A stretch of 64,000 nt of DNA from Streptomyces sp. TS71-3 (GCF_018327685.1 NZ_BNEL01000001.1:1674001-1738000), one strand, 5' to 3'; shown: positions 34,152 to 43,684, counted from the stretch's first letter. A program made the numbers and translations. Notes: generated by a model from the sequence alone, not told the origin.

Positions 34152-35606
34152 GTGACGTCGCAGGGACCGCTTACGACGGAGGCCGGTGCTCCGGTCGCAG
34201 ACAATCAGAACAGCGAGGCTGCGGGTGTCGGCGGTCCTGTTCTGGTCCAGGACCAGGTCCTGCTGGAGAAGCTGGCCCACTTCAACCGCGAGCGGATCCC
34301 GGAGCGGATCGTGCACGCGCGCGGTGCGGGCGCCTACGGGACGTTCACGCTGACTCGGGACGTCTCCCAGTGGACCCGGGCGAAGTTCCTGTCCGAGGTC
34401 GGCAAGCAGACGGAGACCTTCCTGAGGTTCTCCACGGTGGCCGGCAACCTCGGGGCGCCTGACGCGGTGCGCGACCCGCGCGGTTTCGCCCTGAAGTTCT
34501 ACACCGAGGACGGCAACTACGACCTCGTCGGGAACAACACGCCGGTGTTCTTCATCAAGGACGCCATCAAGTTCCCGGACTTCATCCACACCCAGAAGCG
34601 CGACCCGTACACCGGGTCCCAGGAGGCGGACAACGTCTGGGACTTCTGGGGCCTGAGCCCCGAGTCCACCCACCAGGTGACCTGGCTCTTCGGCGACCGC
34701 GGCATCCCCGCGTCCTACCGCCACATGAACGGCTACAGCTCGCACACCTACCAGTGGAACAACGCTGCGGGCGAGGTCTTCTGGGTCAAGTACCACTTCA
34801 AGACGGACCAGGGCATCAAGACCCTCACCAACCAGGAGGCCGAGGTCCTGGCGGGCAAGGACCCCGACTCCCACCAGCGTGACCTCCGCGAGGCCATCGA
34901 GCGGGGCGAGTACCCGACGTGGACCGTGCAGATCCAGGTCATGCCGGCGAGCGAGGCGGCGACCTACCGCTTCAACCCGTTCGACCTCACCAAGATCTGG
35001 CCGCACGAGGACTACCCGCCGATCGAGATCGGCAAGCTGGAGCTCAACCGCAACCCGGAGAACATCTTCGCCGAGGTCGAGCAGTCCATCTTCAGCCCGG
35101 CGCACTTCGTGCCCGGCATCGGCCCCTCCCCGGACAAGATGCTCCAGGGCCGCCTCTTCGCGTACGGCGACGCCCACCGCTACCGCGTCGGCGTCAACGC
35201 CGACCACCTCCCGGTGAACCGTCCGCACGCCACCGAGGCCCGCACCAACTCCCGGGACGGCTTCCTCTACGACGGTCGGCACAAGGGCGCCAAGAACTAC
35301 GAGCCGAACAGCTTCGGCGGCCCGTTCGAGACGGGGCGTCCGCTGTGGCAGCCCCTGGACGTCTCCGGCGCCACCGGCGAGCACGAAGCGCCGAGCCACG
35401 CCGAGGACAACGACTTCGTCCAGGCGGGCAACCTCTACCGCCTGATGTCCGAGGACGAGAAGCAGCGCCTCGTCGACAACCTCGCGGGCGCCATCTCGGG
35501 TGTCTCACGCGACGACATCGCCGAGCGCGCCATCGCCAACTTCCGCCAGGCGGACGGCGACTTCGGCAAGCGGCTGGAGGCCGCGGTCCAGGCCCTCCGC
35601 GGCTGA
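34152..35606 (+). CDS. Monofunctional haem catalase (small-subunit clade)
   Basis: 484 aa. Distal His in VHARGAGAYGTF, distal Asn in VGNNTPVFF and proximal haem Tyr in RLFAYGDAHRYRVG are all present; the length fits clade 3 catalases. It disproportionates hydrogen peroxide in the cytoplasm. GTG start with AGGAGG 5 nt upstream; the open frame further 5' overlaps the promoter and is not translated. Regulated by the divergent Fur-type protein. Confidence 0.95.
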   Translation: MTSQGPLTTEAGAPVADNQNSEAAGVGGPVLVQDQVLLEKLAHFNRERIPERIVHARGAGAYGTFTLTRDVSQWTRAKFLSEVGKQTETFLRFSTVAGNLGAPDAVRDPRGFALKFYTEDGNYDLVGNNTPVFFIKDAIKFPDFIHTQKRDPYTGSQEADNVWDFWGLSPESTHQVTWLFGDRGIPASYRHMNGYSSHTYQWNNAAGEVFWVKYHFKTDQGIKTLTNQEAEVLAGKDPDSHQRDLREAIERGEYPTWTVQIQVMPASEAATYRFNPFDLTKIWPHEDYPPIEIGKLELNRNPENIFAEVEQSIFSPAHFVPGIGPSPDKMLQGRLFAYGDAHRYRVGVNADHLPVNRPHATEARTNSRDGFLYDGRHKGAKNYEPNSFGGPFETGRPLWQPLDVSGATGEHEAPSHAEDNDFVQAGNLYRLMSEDEKQRLVDNLAGAISGVSRDDIAERAIANFRQADGDFGKRLEAAVQALRG

Positions 35607-35626
35607 CCGGCCCCTTGCCGAACCAC

Positions 35627-35663
35627 GAGGGCCGGACTTCCATCCCCCGGAAGTCCGGCCCTC
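35627..35663 (+). terminator. Catalase terminator
   Basis: Perfect 15-bp stem GAGGGCCGGACTTCC / GGAAGTCCGGCCCTC with a 7-nt loop, 20 nt after the stop. Confidence 0.85.
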
Positions 35664-35762
35664 ATCCATGCCTCCACGCGCCCCGCGGTGCGGGCCGCGA
35701 GCCCGGCGCATCGAGCGGTCCGCCCGCGGGGGCGCTGGACGGGGGTGTTGGCGGGCCCCCGG

Positions 35763-36164
35763 TCAGCTCACCAGGGTCCGTTCCTCCGCGCGGCTCGGCA
35801 GCCAGCAGCGGATGATGTCGCGGACCGAGACGATGCCCACGGGTTCCTGGGCGTCCAGCACGATCAGGTGGCGGAAGCCGCCGCGGGTCATCGCGTCCGC
35901 CGCATCGGCCAGCGTCCAGCCCGGTGCGGCGAAGACGACGTCGGACGTGGTGTGGGTGCCGGCGGTCTCCCGGTCGGGGTCCTCGCCGGCGCCGATCGAG
36001 TTGAGGATGTCGCGCTCGGTCAGGATGCCGAGGCCGGACGTGTCGGGATCGAGGACCACGGCCGCACCGACCCGGCGTGCGGACATCAGCCGGGCCGCCT
36101 GCCGGAGGCTGTGATCGGGGCCGACGGTGAGGACGACGGTGGTCATGGCGTCACGGACGAGCAT
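35763..36164 (-). CDS. CBS-domain pair protein
   Basis: 133 aa made of two CBS motifs (VRDAMTTVVLTVGPDHSLRQAARLMSARRVGAAVV; then DVVFAAPGWTLADAADAMTRGGFRHLIVLD...GIVSVRDII). Such stand-alone pairs bind adenosine nucleotides; partner unknown. AGGAGG lies 12-13 nt before ATG 36164, rather far, so the start is moderately sure. Confidence 0.85.
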   Translation of the reverse strand: MLVRDAMTTVVLTVGPDHSLRQAARLMSARRVGAAVVLDPDTSGLGILTERDILNSIGAGEDPDRETAGTHTTSDVVFAAPGWTLADAADAMTRGGFRHLIVLDAQEPVGIVSVRDIIRCWLPSRAEERTLVS

Positions 36165-36318
36165 GATCTTTGAGCCACCTCCTGGGGAATCGCCGTTAGA
36201 GAAGCGATTCACAAGTTCACAAGTGGGGGGGACTCTCAGAGTCGCATCCGTTCGGGCCGGCAACAAGGGGGTACCCGGCATCCCTTCGGCCATCACCCGT
36301 CCGGAGGGCGCGTACCGG

Positions 36319-37119
36319 TCAGTACCGCTGGTTCAGGTAGCCCAGCAGTTCGTCGTGGAGCAGGCCGTTCGAAGCGGCGGCGTTGCCGCTGTGCGGGCCC
36401 GGCCTGCCGTCCAGGCCGGTGAACTCGCCGCCCGCCTCGGTCACCACGATCGCCGTCGCCGCCATGTCCCACAGGGACAGCTCGGGCTCGGCGCACATGT
36501 CCACGGAGCCCTCGGCCACCATCATGTACGGCCAGAAGTCGCCGTAGCCGCGGGTGCGCCACACCGAGCGGCTGAGGTCGAGGAAGCCGTCGAGCCTGCC
36601 CTGCTCCTCCCAGCCCGTCAGGCTGGAGTAGGCGAACGAGGCGTCGGCGAGCCGGGAGACGCCGGAGACCCGCAAGCGAGTCGCCGACGACAGGCTGCGG
36701 CCGGTGAACGCGCCATGCCCCTGGGCGGCCCACCAGCGGCGGCCCAGCGCCGGTGCCGACACCACGCCGACCCGCGGCTGGAAACCGCCCTCGCCGGCCT
36801 CCATCAGGGAGATCAGCGTCGCCCAGACCGGGACGCCCCGTACGTAGTTCTTGGTGCCGTCGATCGGGTCGATCACCCAGCGGCGCGGGCCCGTGCCCTC
36901 GATGCCGTACTCCTCGCCGAGGACCGCGTCTCTCGGCCGTGCCCGCTTCAGGTGACCCCGGATCAGCTCCTCCGCGGCCTTGTCGGCGTCGCTCACCGGC
37001 GTCATGTCCGGCTTGGTCTCCACCTTCAGGTTGAGCGCCTTGAACCGGTCCATGGTCGCGGCGTCAGCGGCGTCCGCGAGGACGTGACCGAGACGCAGAT
37101 CATCGTGATAGTCGGGCAT
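36319..37119 (-). CDS. hisN: Histidinol-phosphatase, inositol monophosphatase family
   Basis: 266 aa. Metal and substrate motifs of the IMPase fold: GEEYG (metal Glu), WVIDPIDGTKNYVRG (DPIDGT) and ELSLWDMAATAIVVTEAGG (WD). In actinobacteria the protein at this locus has been shown to be HisN, the histidinol-phosphate phosphatase; the assignment over a general inositol phosphatase rests on recalled gene order and the NYVRGVPVW segment. Leaderless: TACTGT, 6 nt, ATG. Confidence 0.82.
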   Translation of the reverse strand: MPDYHDDLRLGHVLADAADAATMDRFKALNLKVETKPDMTPVSDADKAAEELIRGHLKRARPRDAVLGEEYGIEGTGPRRWVIDPIDGTKNYVRGVPVWATLISLMEAGEGGFQPRVGVVSAPALGRRWWAAQGHGAFTGRSLSSATRLRVSGVSRLADASFAYSSLTGWEEQGRLDGFLDLSRSVWRTRGYGDFWPYMMVAEGSVDMCAEPELSLWDMAATAIVVTEAGGEFTGLDGRPGPHSGNAAASNGLLHDELLGYLNQRY

Positions 37120-37125
37120 GGGCGA

Positions 37126-37131
37126 ACAGTA
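37126..37131 (-). promoter_or_regulatory. -10 element TACTGT of hisN
   Basis: Minus-strand TACTGT, 6 nt, ATG 37119. Confidence 0.5.
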
Positions 37132-37190
37132 TCGATCTCGGTCAGGTGGGGGCCACCATGCGCGTGTGGTGTGGTCTTCCAGGGGCACTC

Positions 37191-37238
37191 TTGACAGGGT
37201 CATGAGGGGCGTCAAACTCTGAGCTGGAGCCCGCTCCA
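37191..37238 (+). promoter_or_regulatory. Promoter/operator region of the TetR gene
   Basis: TTGACA (37191-37196), 16-17 nt, CAAACT. Downstream is the palindrome TGGAGC-CC-GCTCCA (37225-37238), a likely TetR operator; TTGAC (37191) and GTCAA (37211-37215) also form an inverted pair over the promoter. Confidence 0.5.
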
Positions 37239-37289
37239 ACCGGCGAGGTCGAAGCCATCCGGCCTCGCCCCTCGGTCTGGGAGGCGCTG

Positions 37290-37916
37290 ATGCCCGCAGC
37301 GCGGGAGTCCTTATTGGACGCGGCCCGCACAGCACTCACCCGCAAGTCGTGGTCCAGAGTCCGGATGGTCGACGTGGCGGCCGAAGCCGGAGTCTCGCGC
37401 CAGACGCTCTACAACGAGTTCGGCAGCAAGGAAGGTCTCGCCCGCGCCCTGGTGCGCCGCGAGACCGACTCCTATCTCGCGGGGGTGGACCGCGCGCTCG
37501 CCGGTCCCCGGGACCCGCGGGAGCGGCTGGCGGCGGTCGCCGAGTGGACGGTGGCCTCGGCCGGTTCCAACGCGCTGGTACGAGCGGTGCTCACCGGCCT
37601 GTGGAACCGGCGGCTGCCCGCGCCGACGCTGTCCGCGGTGCCGTCCACTTCCGTGGTGCCCGCGCAGCGCCGCGCCGACGGGCCGCTGCCCGCCCCCGGC
37701 GAGCTCTTCGTGCTGGTCCGCGACCGGACGCTGAGCGCGATCTGCGGTCCGGGCACGGCCAGATCCGAGGCCGTGGAGCAGGCCAGGCTCTGCGAGCTGG
37801 CGCTCCGGCTCGCGCTGTCGTGCCTGCTGGTGCCGCCGAACACCACGGGGGCGGACGGCACCGCCCATCTGGTGCGCGCCGCGCTGCCCCGGCTGGTCCG
37901 GCAGAACGTGTCCTGA
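37290..37916 (+). CDS. TetR-family regulator with a TTA codon
   Basis: 208 aa. N-terminal TetR helix-turn-helix (MVDVAAEAGVSRQTLYNEFGSKEGLARAL, ~25-53); the rest is a variable ligand domain. GGGAGG lies 5 nt before the ATG. Codon 8 (37311-37313) is TTA, read in Streptomyces only by the bldA tRNA, so the protein should be made mainly late in growth. It converges on an SMR exporter gene that it may regulate; that link is inference. Confidence 0.88.
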   Translation: MPAARESLLDAARTALTRKSWSRVRMVDVAAEAGVSRQTLYNEFGSKEGLARALVRRETDSYLAGVDRALAGPRDPRERLAAVAEWTVASAGSNALVRAVLTGLWNRRLPAPTLSAVPSTSVVPAQRRADGPLPAPGELFVLVRDRTLSAICGPGTARSEAVEQARLCELALRLALSCLLVPPNTTGADGTAHLVRAALPRLVRQNVS

Positions 37917-37923
37917 ACGGCGG

Positions 37924-37944
37924 GCGCACGGCCGGCCGGTGCGC
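37924..37944. terminator. Hairpin between convergent TetR and SMR genes
   Basis: GCGCAC / GTGCGC stem enclosing GGCCGGCCG. Confidence 0.5.
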
Positions 37945-37999
37945 GGCCGGTTCACGGGAACGTGGGGCGGGGCGTGGCCCGGTGAGCGGCTTCCCCGGG

Positions 38000-38323
38000 T
38001 CAGTGGGAGGAGCCCGAGAGCTGGAGGCCGATCACGCCCACGATCACCAGGCTGATCGAGACGATCTTCAGCACGGAGACCAGGTCGTCCAGGAAGATCA
38101 TGCCGTAGATCGCGGTGCCCGCGGCGCCGATGCCCGTCCACACCGCGTACGCGGGGCCCACGTCCAGGCGCCGCAGCGAGAGCGTGAGGAGGCCGAAGCT
38201 GCCGAGCGCGAAGGAGCAGAAGGCGACCGTGGGCCACAGCCGGGTGAAGCCGTGCGACAGCTTCAGGCAGACCGCGAAGCCGGTCTCCAGCAGCCCGGCC
38301 ACGATGACCAGCAGCCACGCCAT
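38000..38323 (-). CDS. SMR-family exporter of the SugE/Gdx type
   Basis: 107 aa, four transmembrane helices. The conserved Glu (GLLETGFAV, ~residue 14) and the WTGIGAAGTA segment point to the SugE/Gdx (guanidinium exporter) branch rather than EmrE, though substrate cannot be read with certainty. GGGAGG precedes the ATG. Single gene, so a homodimer is expected. I looked for a guanidine riboswitch upstream and saw none. Confidence 0.87.
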   Translation of the reverse strand: MAWLLVIVAGLLETGFAVCLKLSHGFTRLWPTVAFCSFALGSFGLLTLSLRRLDVGPAYAVWTGIGAAGTAIYGMIFLDDLVSVLKIVSISLVIVGVIGLQLSGSSH

Positions 38324-38581
38324 GTCCTGCCTCCCGACTCTCCGCCTGCCGTGGCCGCCTTGCCCGCCCCGCCGTCCCGCCCGTCCCGGCGGCACGCGGG
38401 CCGCCGTCCCGCCGGCGTGTGGCGCGCCCGGGAGCCGTTCGACCAGGTTCGATCGTATGGGACACCCGGATTATGGTCGTTTCGACCGGGTCGATCGCGC
38501 GTTCCCGCTCGGTGCGATTATGCCTTTACCTACATGTCGTTCACGCAAACCTCGAAGGAACGCGATGCGCCTTGGGGGTAC

Positions 38582-39013
38582 CTCCCACGCCCTTCGGGCA
38601 GTGGGGGAGGGCCACCGGGCCGAGTCTCTTGGGGTTGTCTGTTTGGCCGCTGATCGGTGGGGGCTGGTCGCGCCCACGCGGCGGAGCCGCAAATCGAGCA
38701 CGGTCCCGCGCCCCTGACGGGGCGCACATGGTCCGGGTCGCGCGTTCCTGCCTGGAAGTCGCGCGTTCCTGCCTGGAAACGGCGTGGAGCTGCGCCCCGA
38801 AAGGGGCGCGGGGAACTGCGCGAGCAACCACGACGTGCCCGCGGCGGGCCACCGGGCCGGGCCTCTTGCGGTCGTGTGCTTGGCCACCGGCCGGTGGGGG
38901 CTGGTCGCGCCCGAGGCGGAGCCGCAATTCGAGCACAGCCGCGTGTCCCTGCCTGGACGCGGCGTGGAGCTGCGCCCCGAAAGGGGCGCGGGGAACTGCG
39001 CGAGCAACCACGA
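38582..39013 (+). repeat. Dispersed Streptomyces intergenic repeat cluster (modules A, B, C)
   Basis: The 914-bp gap 38324-39237 has no gene but a repeat cluster. Module B (CTCCCACGCC...GGCAGTGGGGG) at 38582-38607; module C (GGTGGGGGCTGGTCGCGCCC) at 38656 and 38893; module A (hairpin GCGCCCC-GAAA-GGGGCGC, then GGGGAACTGCGCGAGCAACC) at 38781-38833 and 38961-39013, two identical 53-bp copies 180 bp apart. A 21-bp exact duplication sits at 38737-38778. Related copies occur at 33242, 45615, 51028-51221, 59983 and 60118. Near the left edge are short palindromes such as GGTCG-TTT-CGACC (38475-38487). Confidence 0.9.
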
Positions 39014-39237
39014 TGCGCCTGCTGTAGGCCACCGGGCCCAGCCCCAGTACCCCCAGAACACGGCCCCGCGCCCCCGCCAGGGCAACGCCCAAGAACCGCC
39101 GCACGGGACAGACCCGCCCCAGCCGCGCCCAGCCGGGGCAGGACCCCAGCCGGGGCAGGACCCCAGCCGGAGCGCCCCCCACCGGACGGCCCCCGGCACC
39201 ACGGCTGAGCGGTTTCGCGCGCCCCGGAAAGGGGCGC

Positions 39238-40266
39238 TCAGTCGCCCTCGTGCCGCTCCCGCGTAGCCAGCAGGCGCCGGAGCGAGTAGAGGCGGGTCGG
39301 ATCGGCGTGGCCTTCGGCCACCCATGCGTCGAGGGCGCAGTCCGGCTCGTCGTGGCTGCACGCGCGCGGGCAGCCGGCGGTGCCGGGCTCCAGGTCGGGG
39401 AAGGCGTGGATGACCCGGGAGGGGTCGACGTGCGCGAGCCCGAAGGACCGCACGCCCGGGGTGTCGATGACCCAGCCGCGCTGCCCGCCGTCGTCCCCGG
39501 GGCCGGTCAGGGGCAGGGCCAGTGCCGACGTGGTGGTGTGCCTGCCGCGCCCGGTGACCGCGTTGACGTGCCCGGTGCTGCGCCGCCGCTCCTCGGGGAC
39601 CAGGGAGTTGACGAGGGTGGTCTTGCCGACGCCGGAGTGCCCCACGAACGCGGTGATCTTGCCGTCGAGCAGCGCGTGCACGCGGTCGGCGGCGTCGCCG
39701 TTCTCCAGTTCCTCGCGGGAGGTGACGACGTACGGCACGCCCAGCGGCTCGTAGGTCTCCAGGAGCTTCTCGGGCGGGGCCAGGTCGGACTTGGTGAGCA
39801 CCAGGAGCGGGTCGAGCCCGCCGTCGTAGGCGGCGACGAGGCACCGGTCGATCAGGCGCGGGCGCGGCTCGGGGTCGGCGAGGGCGGTGACGACGGCGAG
39901 CTGGTCGGCGTTGGCGACCACGACCCGCTCGTAGGGATCGTCGTCGTCGGCGGTGCGGCGCAGCACGGACGTCCGCGGCGCGATCCGCACGATGCGCGCC
40001 AGGGTGTCCTTCGCGCCGGAGAGGTCACCGACGAGCGCGACCCGGTCGCCCACCACGGCCGCCTTGCGGCCCAGCTCCCGCGCCTTCATCGCCAGCACGA
40101 TCCGGTCCTCGACGAGGCACGTGAGCCGGCCCCGGTCGACGGTGAGCACCATGCCCTCGGCGGCGTCCTCGTGCTTGGGCCTGATGCTCGTACGCGGGCG
40201 CGTGCCCCGGCGCTGGGGGCGGATCCTGACGTCGTCCTCGTCGGTGTGCTTGCCGTAGCGGCGCAT
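39238..40266 (-). CDS. rsgA: Ribosome small-subunit-dependent GTPase RsgA
   Basis: 342 aa. Circularly permuted GTPase order: G4 LTKSDL, then G1 GHSGVGKTTLVN, G2 GRGRHTTTS, G3 DTPGVRSFG. An N-terminal OB-fold and a C-terminal zinc finger (CPRACSH...CAL) complete the family. It assists 30S subunit maturation. It begins 15 bp after aroA and is probably co-transcribed with it. Confidence 0.95.
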   Translation of the reverse strand: MRRYGKHTDEDDVRIRPQRRGTRPRTSIRPKHEDAAEGMVLTVDRGRLTCLVEDRIVLAMKARELGRKAAVVGDRVALVGDLSGAKDTLARIVRIAPRTSVLRRTADDDDPYERVVVANADQLAVVTALADPEPRPRLIDRCLVAAYDGGLDPLLVLTKSDLAPPEKLLETYEPLGVPYVVTSREELENGDAADRVHALLDGKITAFVGHSGVGKTTLVNSLVPEERRRSTGHVNAVTGRGRHTTTSALALPLTGPGDDGGQRGWVIDTPGVRSFGLAHVDPSRVIHAFPDLEPGTAGCPRACSHDEPDCALDAWVAEGHADPTRLYSLRRLLATRERHEGD

Positions 40267-40281
40267 GATCGGATTCGCCCG

Positions 40282-41670
40282 TCACAACCCGAGCATCCCG
40301 GTCCACAGGTCGGGGAAGTCGGGGAGGGTCTTCGCGGTGGTCGCGACGTTCTCGATGCCCACGTCCGGCACGGCGAGGCCGAGCACCGCGCCCGCGGTGG
40401 CCATCCGGTGGTCGTCGTAGGTGTGGAAGGTGCCGCCGTGCAGCGGCCGGGGGTTGACGCGCAGGCCGTCGGCGGTCTCCGCGACGTCGCCGCCCAGCTC
40501 GTTGATCTCCTTCGTGAGGGCCGCGAGCCGGTCCGTCTCGTGCAGCCGCAGGTGCGCCACGCCGCGCAGCGTGGAGGGGGAGTCGGCGAGGGCGGCCACC
40601 GCGGCGACGCCCGGGGTCAGCTCGCCGACCTCGCCCAGGTCCACGTCGATGCCGCGGATCCGCCCCGAGCCCGTGAACACCAGGCCCTGGTCGGTCAGTT
40701 CGCAGGAGCCGCCCATCTCGGTGAAGATCTCCCGGAGCCGGTCGCCGGGCTGGGTGGTGTGCGCGGGCCAGTCGGGGATCACCACGCGGCCGCCGGTGAC
40801 CAGGGCGGCGGCCAGGAACGGCTGGGCGTTGGAGAGGTCGGGCTCGATCGTCAGGTCGGTGCCGAGCAGCGCGCCCGGGGTGACCCGCCAGACGTTCGGC
40901 TCGCCGCCCGACTCCGGGGTGTCCACCTTGGCGCCGGCCTGCCGCAGCATGTCGACGGTCATCCGGATGTGGGGCATGGACGGCAGCGTGCGGCCGGTGT
41001 GCCTGACCTGCACGCCGTGGTTGAAGCGCGGAGCGGACAGCAGCAGCGCGGAGACGAACTGGGACGAGGACGAGGCGTCGATCTCCACCGGGCCGCCCAG
41101 CAGCGCACCGTTGCCGTGCACGGTCATCGGCAGCGCGCCGCGGCCGTTGTCGTCGACACGCGCGCCCAGCGCACGCAGCGCCCCGATCACCCCGCCGAGG
41201 GGACGCTCGTACGAGCGCGGGTCGCCGTCGAACCGCACGGGGCCGTCGACGAGGGTCGCGACCGGCGGCAGGAAGCGCATCACCGTGCCGGCGTTGCCGA
41301 CGTCGACGGCGGCCGGGCCGTGCAGTCCCGACGGGATGACCCGCCACGCCTCGCCGGACTCCTCGCGTCCCACCGGACCGCCGCCCGCGCCCGTCGCCTG
41401 CGGGGACAGCGACGAGACCGACGACATCACGGACGCCGACGACACCGTCTCCTCGATGCCGACGCCCATCGCGCGCAGCGCGGACGCCATCAGAAGGGTG
41501 TCGCGGGAGCGCAGCGGGCGGCGCAGCCAACCCGGCTCCGCGGCGAGCGCGGCCAGCACCAGGGCACGGTTGGTGACCGATTTGGATCCGGGCACGTGGA
41601 CCGTCGCGTCGACGGCTCCGCTCGCGTGCGGGGCGGGCCAGAGAACGGTAGGCGCTGGGGTAGCGGTCAT
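40282..41670 (-). CDS. aroA: 3-phosphoshikimate 1-carboxyvinyltransferase (EPSP synthase)
   Basis: 462 aa. Shikimate-pathway enzyme joining shikimate-3-phosphate and PEP. Motifs: [17 protein letters not shown] near the N-terminus, [28 protein letters not shown] and YDDHRMA. A low-complexity Ser/Gly insert (~75-100) follows the first domain strands. Leaderless: TAAAGT, 7 nt, ATG. Upstream lie AT-rich inverted sequences (ATCAAAC at 41700, GTTTGAT at 41742) that cover the expected -35 region. Confidence 0.95.
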   Translation of the reverse strand: MTATPAPTVLWPAPHASGAVDATVHVPGSKSVTNRALVLAALAAEPGWLRRPLRSRDTLLMASALRAMGVGIEETVSSASVMSSVSSLSPQATGAGGGPVGREESGEAWRVIPSGLHGPAAVDVGNAGTVMRFLPPVATLVDGPVRFDGDPRSYERPLGGVIGALRALGARVDDNGRGALPMTVHGNGALLGGPVEIDASSSSQFVSALLLSAPRFNHGVQVRHTGRTLPSMPHIRMTVDMLRQAGAKVDTPESGGEPNVWRVTPGALLGTDLTIEPDLSNAQPFLAAALVTGGRVVIPDWPAHTTQPGDRLREIFTEMGGSCELTDQGLVFTGSGRIRGIDVDLGEVGELTPGVAAVAALADSPSTLRGVAHLRLHETDRLAALTKEINELGGDVAETADGLRVNPRPLHGGTFHTYDDHRMATAGAVLGLAVPDVGIENVATTAKTLPDFPDLWTGMLGL

Positions 41671-41800
41671 GGCTCTTACTTTAGTGGCTGCGGCGGATCA
41701 TCAAACTTGATCAAATATGGCGAAATGTGGGTGAAACCTATGTTTGATAAGGGCGCCGCCCGGCCAAAAAGTGGCGCACTCGCCGTCGGCTCCCTCGCAG

Positions 41801-41866
41801 GCCCCCTCGGGCCCCTGTAGGCCCCCCTCGGGCCCCTCTGTAGGCCCCCGGGCCTCTGTAGGCCCT
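41801..41866. repeat. Short CTGTAGGCCC repeats between aroA and the SRAP gene
   Basis: Three units of (C)TGTAGGCCC with CTCGGGCCCCT spacers. On the minus strand they follow the SRAP stop and might help terminate it. Confidence 0.5.
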
Positions 41867-41899
41867 CAGCCGGGTCCCGGGCAGGTCGTCAACAGGTCC

Positions 41900-42715
41900 T
41901 CAGAAGAGGGTGCCCTCCTCCGGGGCCGGCAGTTCCTTGAGTAGTTCGGGACCGTTGTTGCGCACGTTGCTGACCGACGTCGTCACGGGGTAGGCCCGCA
42001 TCAGGCCCTCGGGCGGCGGCGCGAGCAGCGTGCGCAGTTCCTCGGGCTCCGTGCGGGAGGGGTCCAGCCAGGCGTCCCAGCGGTCCGGGGTGAGCATCAG
42101 CGGCATCCGCGGGTGGATGTCGGCGAGCGCCCTCGGCCCCTCCTCCGGGGCCACCGCGAGCGGCGCGGTCTCGGCCTCCGTGGTGATCACCGAGCACGTC
42201 ACCCACCAGGCGGAGGGGTGCTCGTCGGGCAGCGTGCCGTCCCGCCAGAACTCGTACAGCCCCGCCATCGCGAACACCGAACCGTCGGCGGGCGTGACGA
42301 AGTACGGCTGCTTCCGCGGCCGCTTCTTCTTCCCCTTCACCTCCAGATCGCGCTCCGTGCTGCCGGTGACCCACTCGAAGTAGCCGTCCGCGGGCAGGAT
42401 GCAGCGCCGGGTGGCGAAGGCGCGGCGGTACGACGGCTTCTCGTGCACCGTCTCGCCCCGGGCGTTGATCATCCGGGCCGCGCCCTCCGGGGTCTTCGAC
42501 CACGACGGGACGAGTCCCCACCTCAGCCTGCGCAGCTGGCGAACCGGTCGCGGGTCGTCGGCGTCTTTCAGGGGACGGTCCAGCACGGCGTAGACCTCCT
42601 TGGTGGGGGCCACGTTCCAGTCGGGCGCGAGGGTCTCCTCGGGGTCCCACTTCTCGATCTCGAAGATGCCTGCGAGATCCTCTGGCCTACGACTCGCTGA
42701 GTACCGTCCGCACAT
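41900..42715 (-). CDS. SRAP (HMCES/YedK) family DNA-protein crosslink enzyme
   Basis: 271 aa. Met-Cys-Gly-Arg-Tyr N-terminus: Cys2 becomes the catalytic residue that bonds to abasic sites in single-stranded DNA. Other family residues: NVAPT (Asn), INARGETV, CILPADGYFEW (Glu) and HPRMPLML (His). It shields abasic sites at replication forks. A Lys-rich insert (VKGKKKRPRKQ) may aid DNA binding. Divergent from the M50-like gene (66-bp gap). Confidence 0.93.
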   Translation of the reverse strand: MCGRYSASRRPEDLAGIFEIEKWDPEETLAPDWNVAPTKEVYAVLDRPLKDADDPRPVRQLRRLRWGLVPSWSKTPEGAARMINARGETVHEKPSYRRAFATRRCILPADGYFEWVTGSTERDLEVKGKKKRPRKQPYFVTPADGSVFAMAGLYEFWRDGTLPDEHPSAWWVTCSVITTEAETAPLAVAPEEGPRALADIHPRMPLMLTPDRWDAWLDPSRTEPEELRTLLAPPPEGLMRAYPVTTSVSNVRNNGPELLKELPAPEEGTLF

Positions 42716-42781
42716 GACAGCAACCCTGCCACGACCCGGGGCCCTCCGGGCCACCCGTGCCTTCCGATGAGGAGCCCGTAC

Positions 42782-43549
42782 ATGATCAGCCAGGCCGGCC
42801 TCGCCGCCTTCGACGGCAGTACCTCCTGGGCGGCCACGGCGAGCGCGTCCGCCGCCTCCCTCTGGGACCGCGTCCTCGGCAGCCAGCCGCACCCGGCGGC
42901 CTGGATGGTGGTCGCGACCGGCGTCCTCGCGCTGGCCGTCGTCGTTCCGCACCGCCCCTGGCGGCTGGCGCGCAACACCATCACCATCGCCCACGAGGGC
43001 GGCCACGGCCTGATAGCCCTGGTGACCGGCCGCCGCCTGCAGGGCATACGCCTGCACTCCGACACCTCCGGCCTCACCGTGAGCCGGGGCAGGCCGTCGG
43101 GACCCGGCATGATCCTCACCGCCGCGGCCGGCTACACCGCGCCCCCGCTGCTCGGCCTCGGCGGCGCCGCGCTGCTCGCCGCGCAGCACATCACCGCGTT
43201 CCTCTGGCTGGCGACCGCGCTGCTCATCGCCATGCTCCTCATGATCCGGAACGCCTACGGGGTGCTCACGGTGCTGGTCACCGGCGGCGGCTTCCTCGTG
43301 GTGTCCTGGCTCGCCGACCCCGAGGTGCAGGCCGCGTTCGCCTACGCGGTGGTGTGGTTCCTGCTGCTCGGCGGGGTGCGCCCCGCCTTCGAGCTCCAGA
43401 CCAAGCGGCGGCGCGGGCAGGCGGGCGACTCCGACGCCGACCAGCTCGCCCGGCTGACGAACGTCCCGGCGGGGCTGTGGCTCTTCCTCTTCCACGCGGT
43501 CTCGCTCTGCTCGCTGCTCGGCGGCGGACGGTGGCTGCTGGGCCTGTGA
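42782..43549 (+). CDS. M50-like (M50B) membrane metallopeptidase
   Basis: 255 aa, six or so hydrophobic segments. HEGGH (~71-75) within IAHEGGHGLIALVTGRRL is the zinc HExxH motif inside a membrane helix, and RNAYGVLTVL may hold the third ligand region. Family members are putative intramembrane or ER-type proteases of unknown substrate. ATG 42782 has GAGGAG 7 nt upstream, better than ATG 42767. Confidence 0.87.
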   Translation: MISQAGLAAFDGSTSWAATASASAASLWDRVLGSQPHPAAWMVVATGVLALAVVVPHRPWRLARNTITIAHEGGHGLIALVTGRRLQGIRLHSDTSGLTVSRGRPSGPGMILTAAAGYTAPPLLGLGGAALLAAQHITAFLWLATALLIAMLLMIRNAYGVLTVLVTGGGFLVVSWLADPEVQAAFAYAVVWFLLLGGVRPAFELQTKRRRGQAGDSDADQLARLTNVPAGLWLFLFHAVSLCSLLGGGRWLLGL

Positions 43550-43684
43550 GGGAGGCCTGCCACGGGCGTCCCGGGGCCCCGCGCCCGAAGCCGCCCGAGG
43601 CACGCGGATCCGCCAGGCCGCGGTCCGGCTCGCCGGGCCCGCCCCTGCGCGGCGGGTGCGGGAGCCGCACGGCAGGATGAGGGC

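Noticed and set aside
36186..36215. GGGAAT ... GTT near the CBS gene as a sigma-R promoter
   Set aside because: The only GTT matches are at wrong spacings (4 or 24 nt).
38324..38460. Guanidine riboswitch ahead of the SMR gene
   Set aside because: No ykkC-type or other guanidine aptamer motif could be recognised; only short palindromes.
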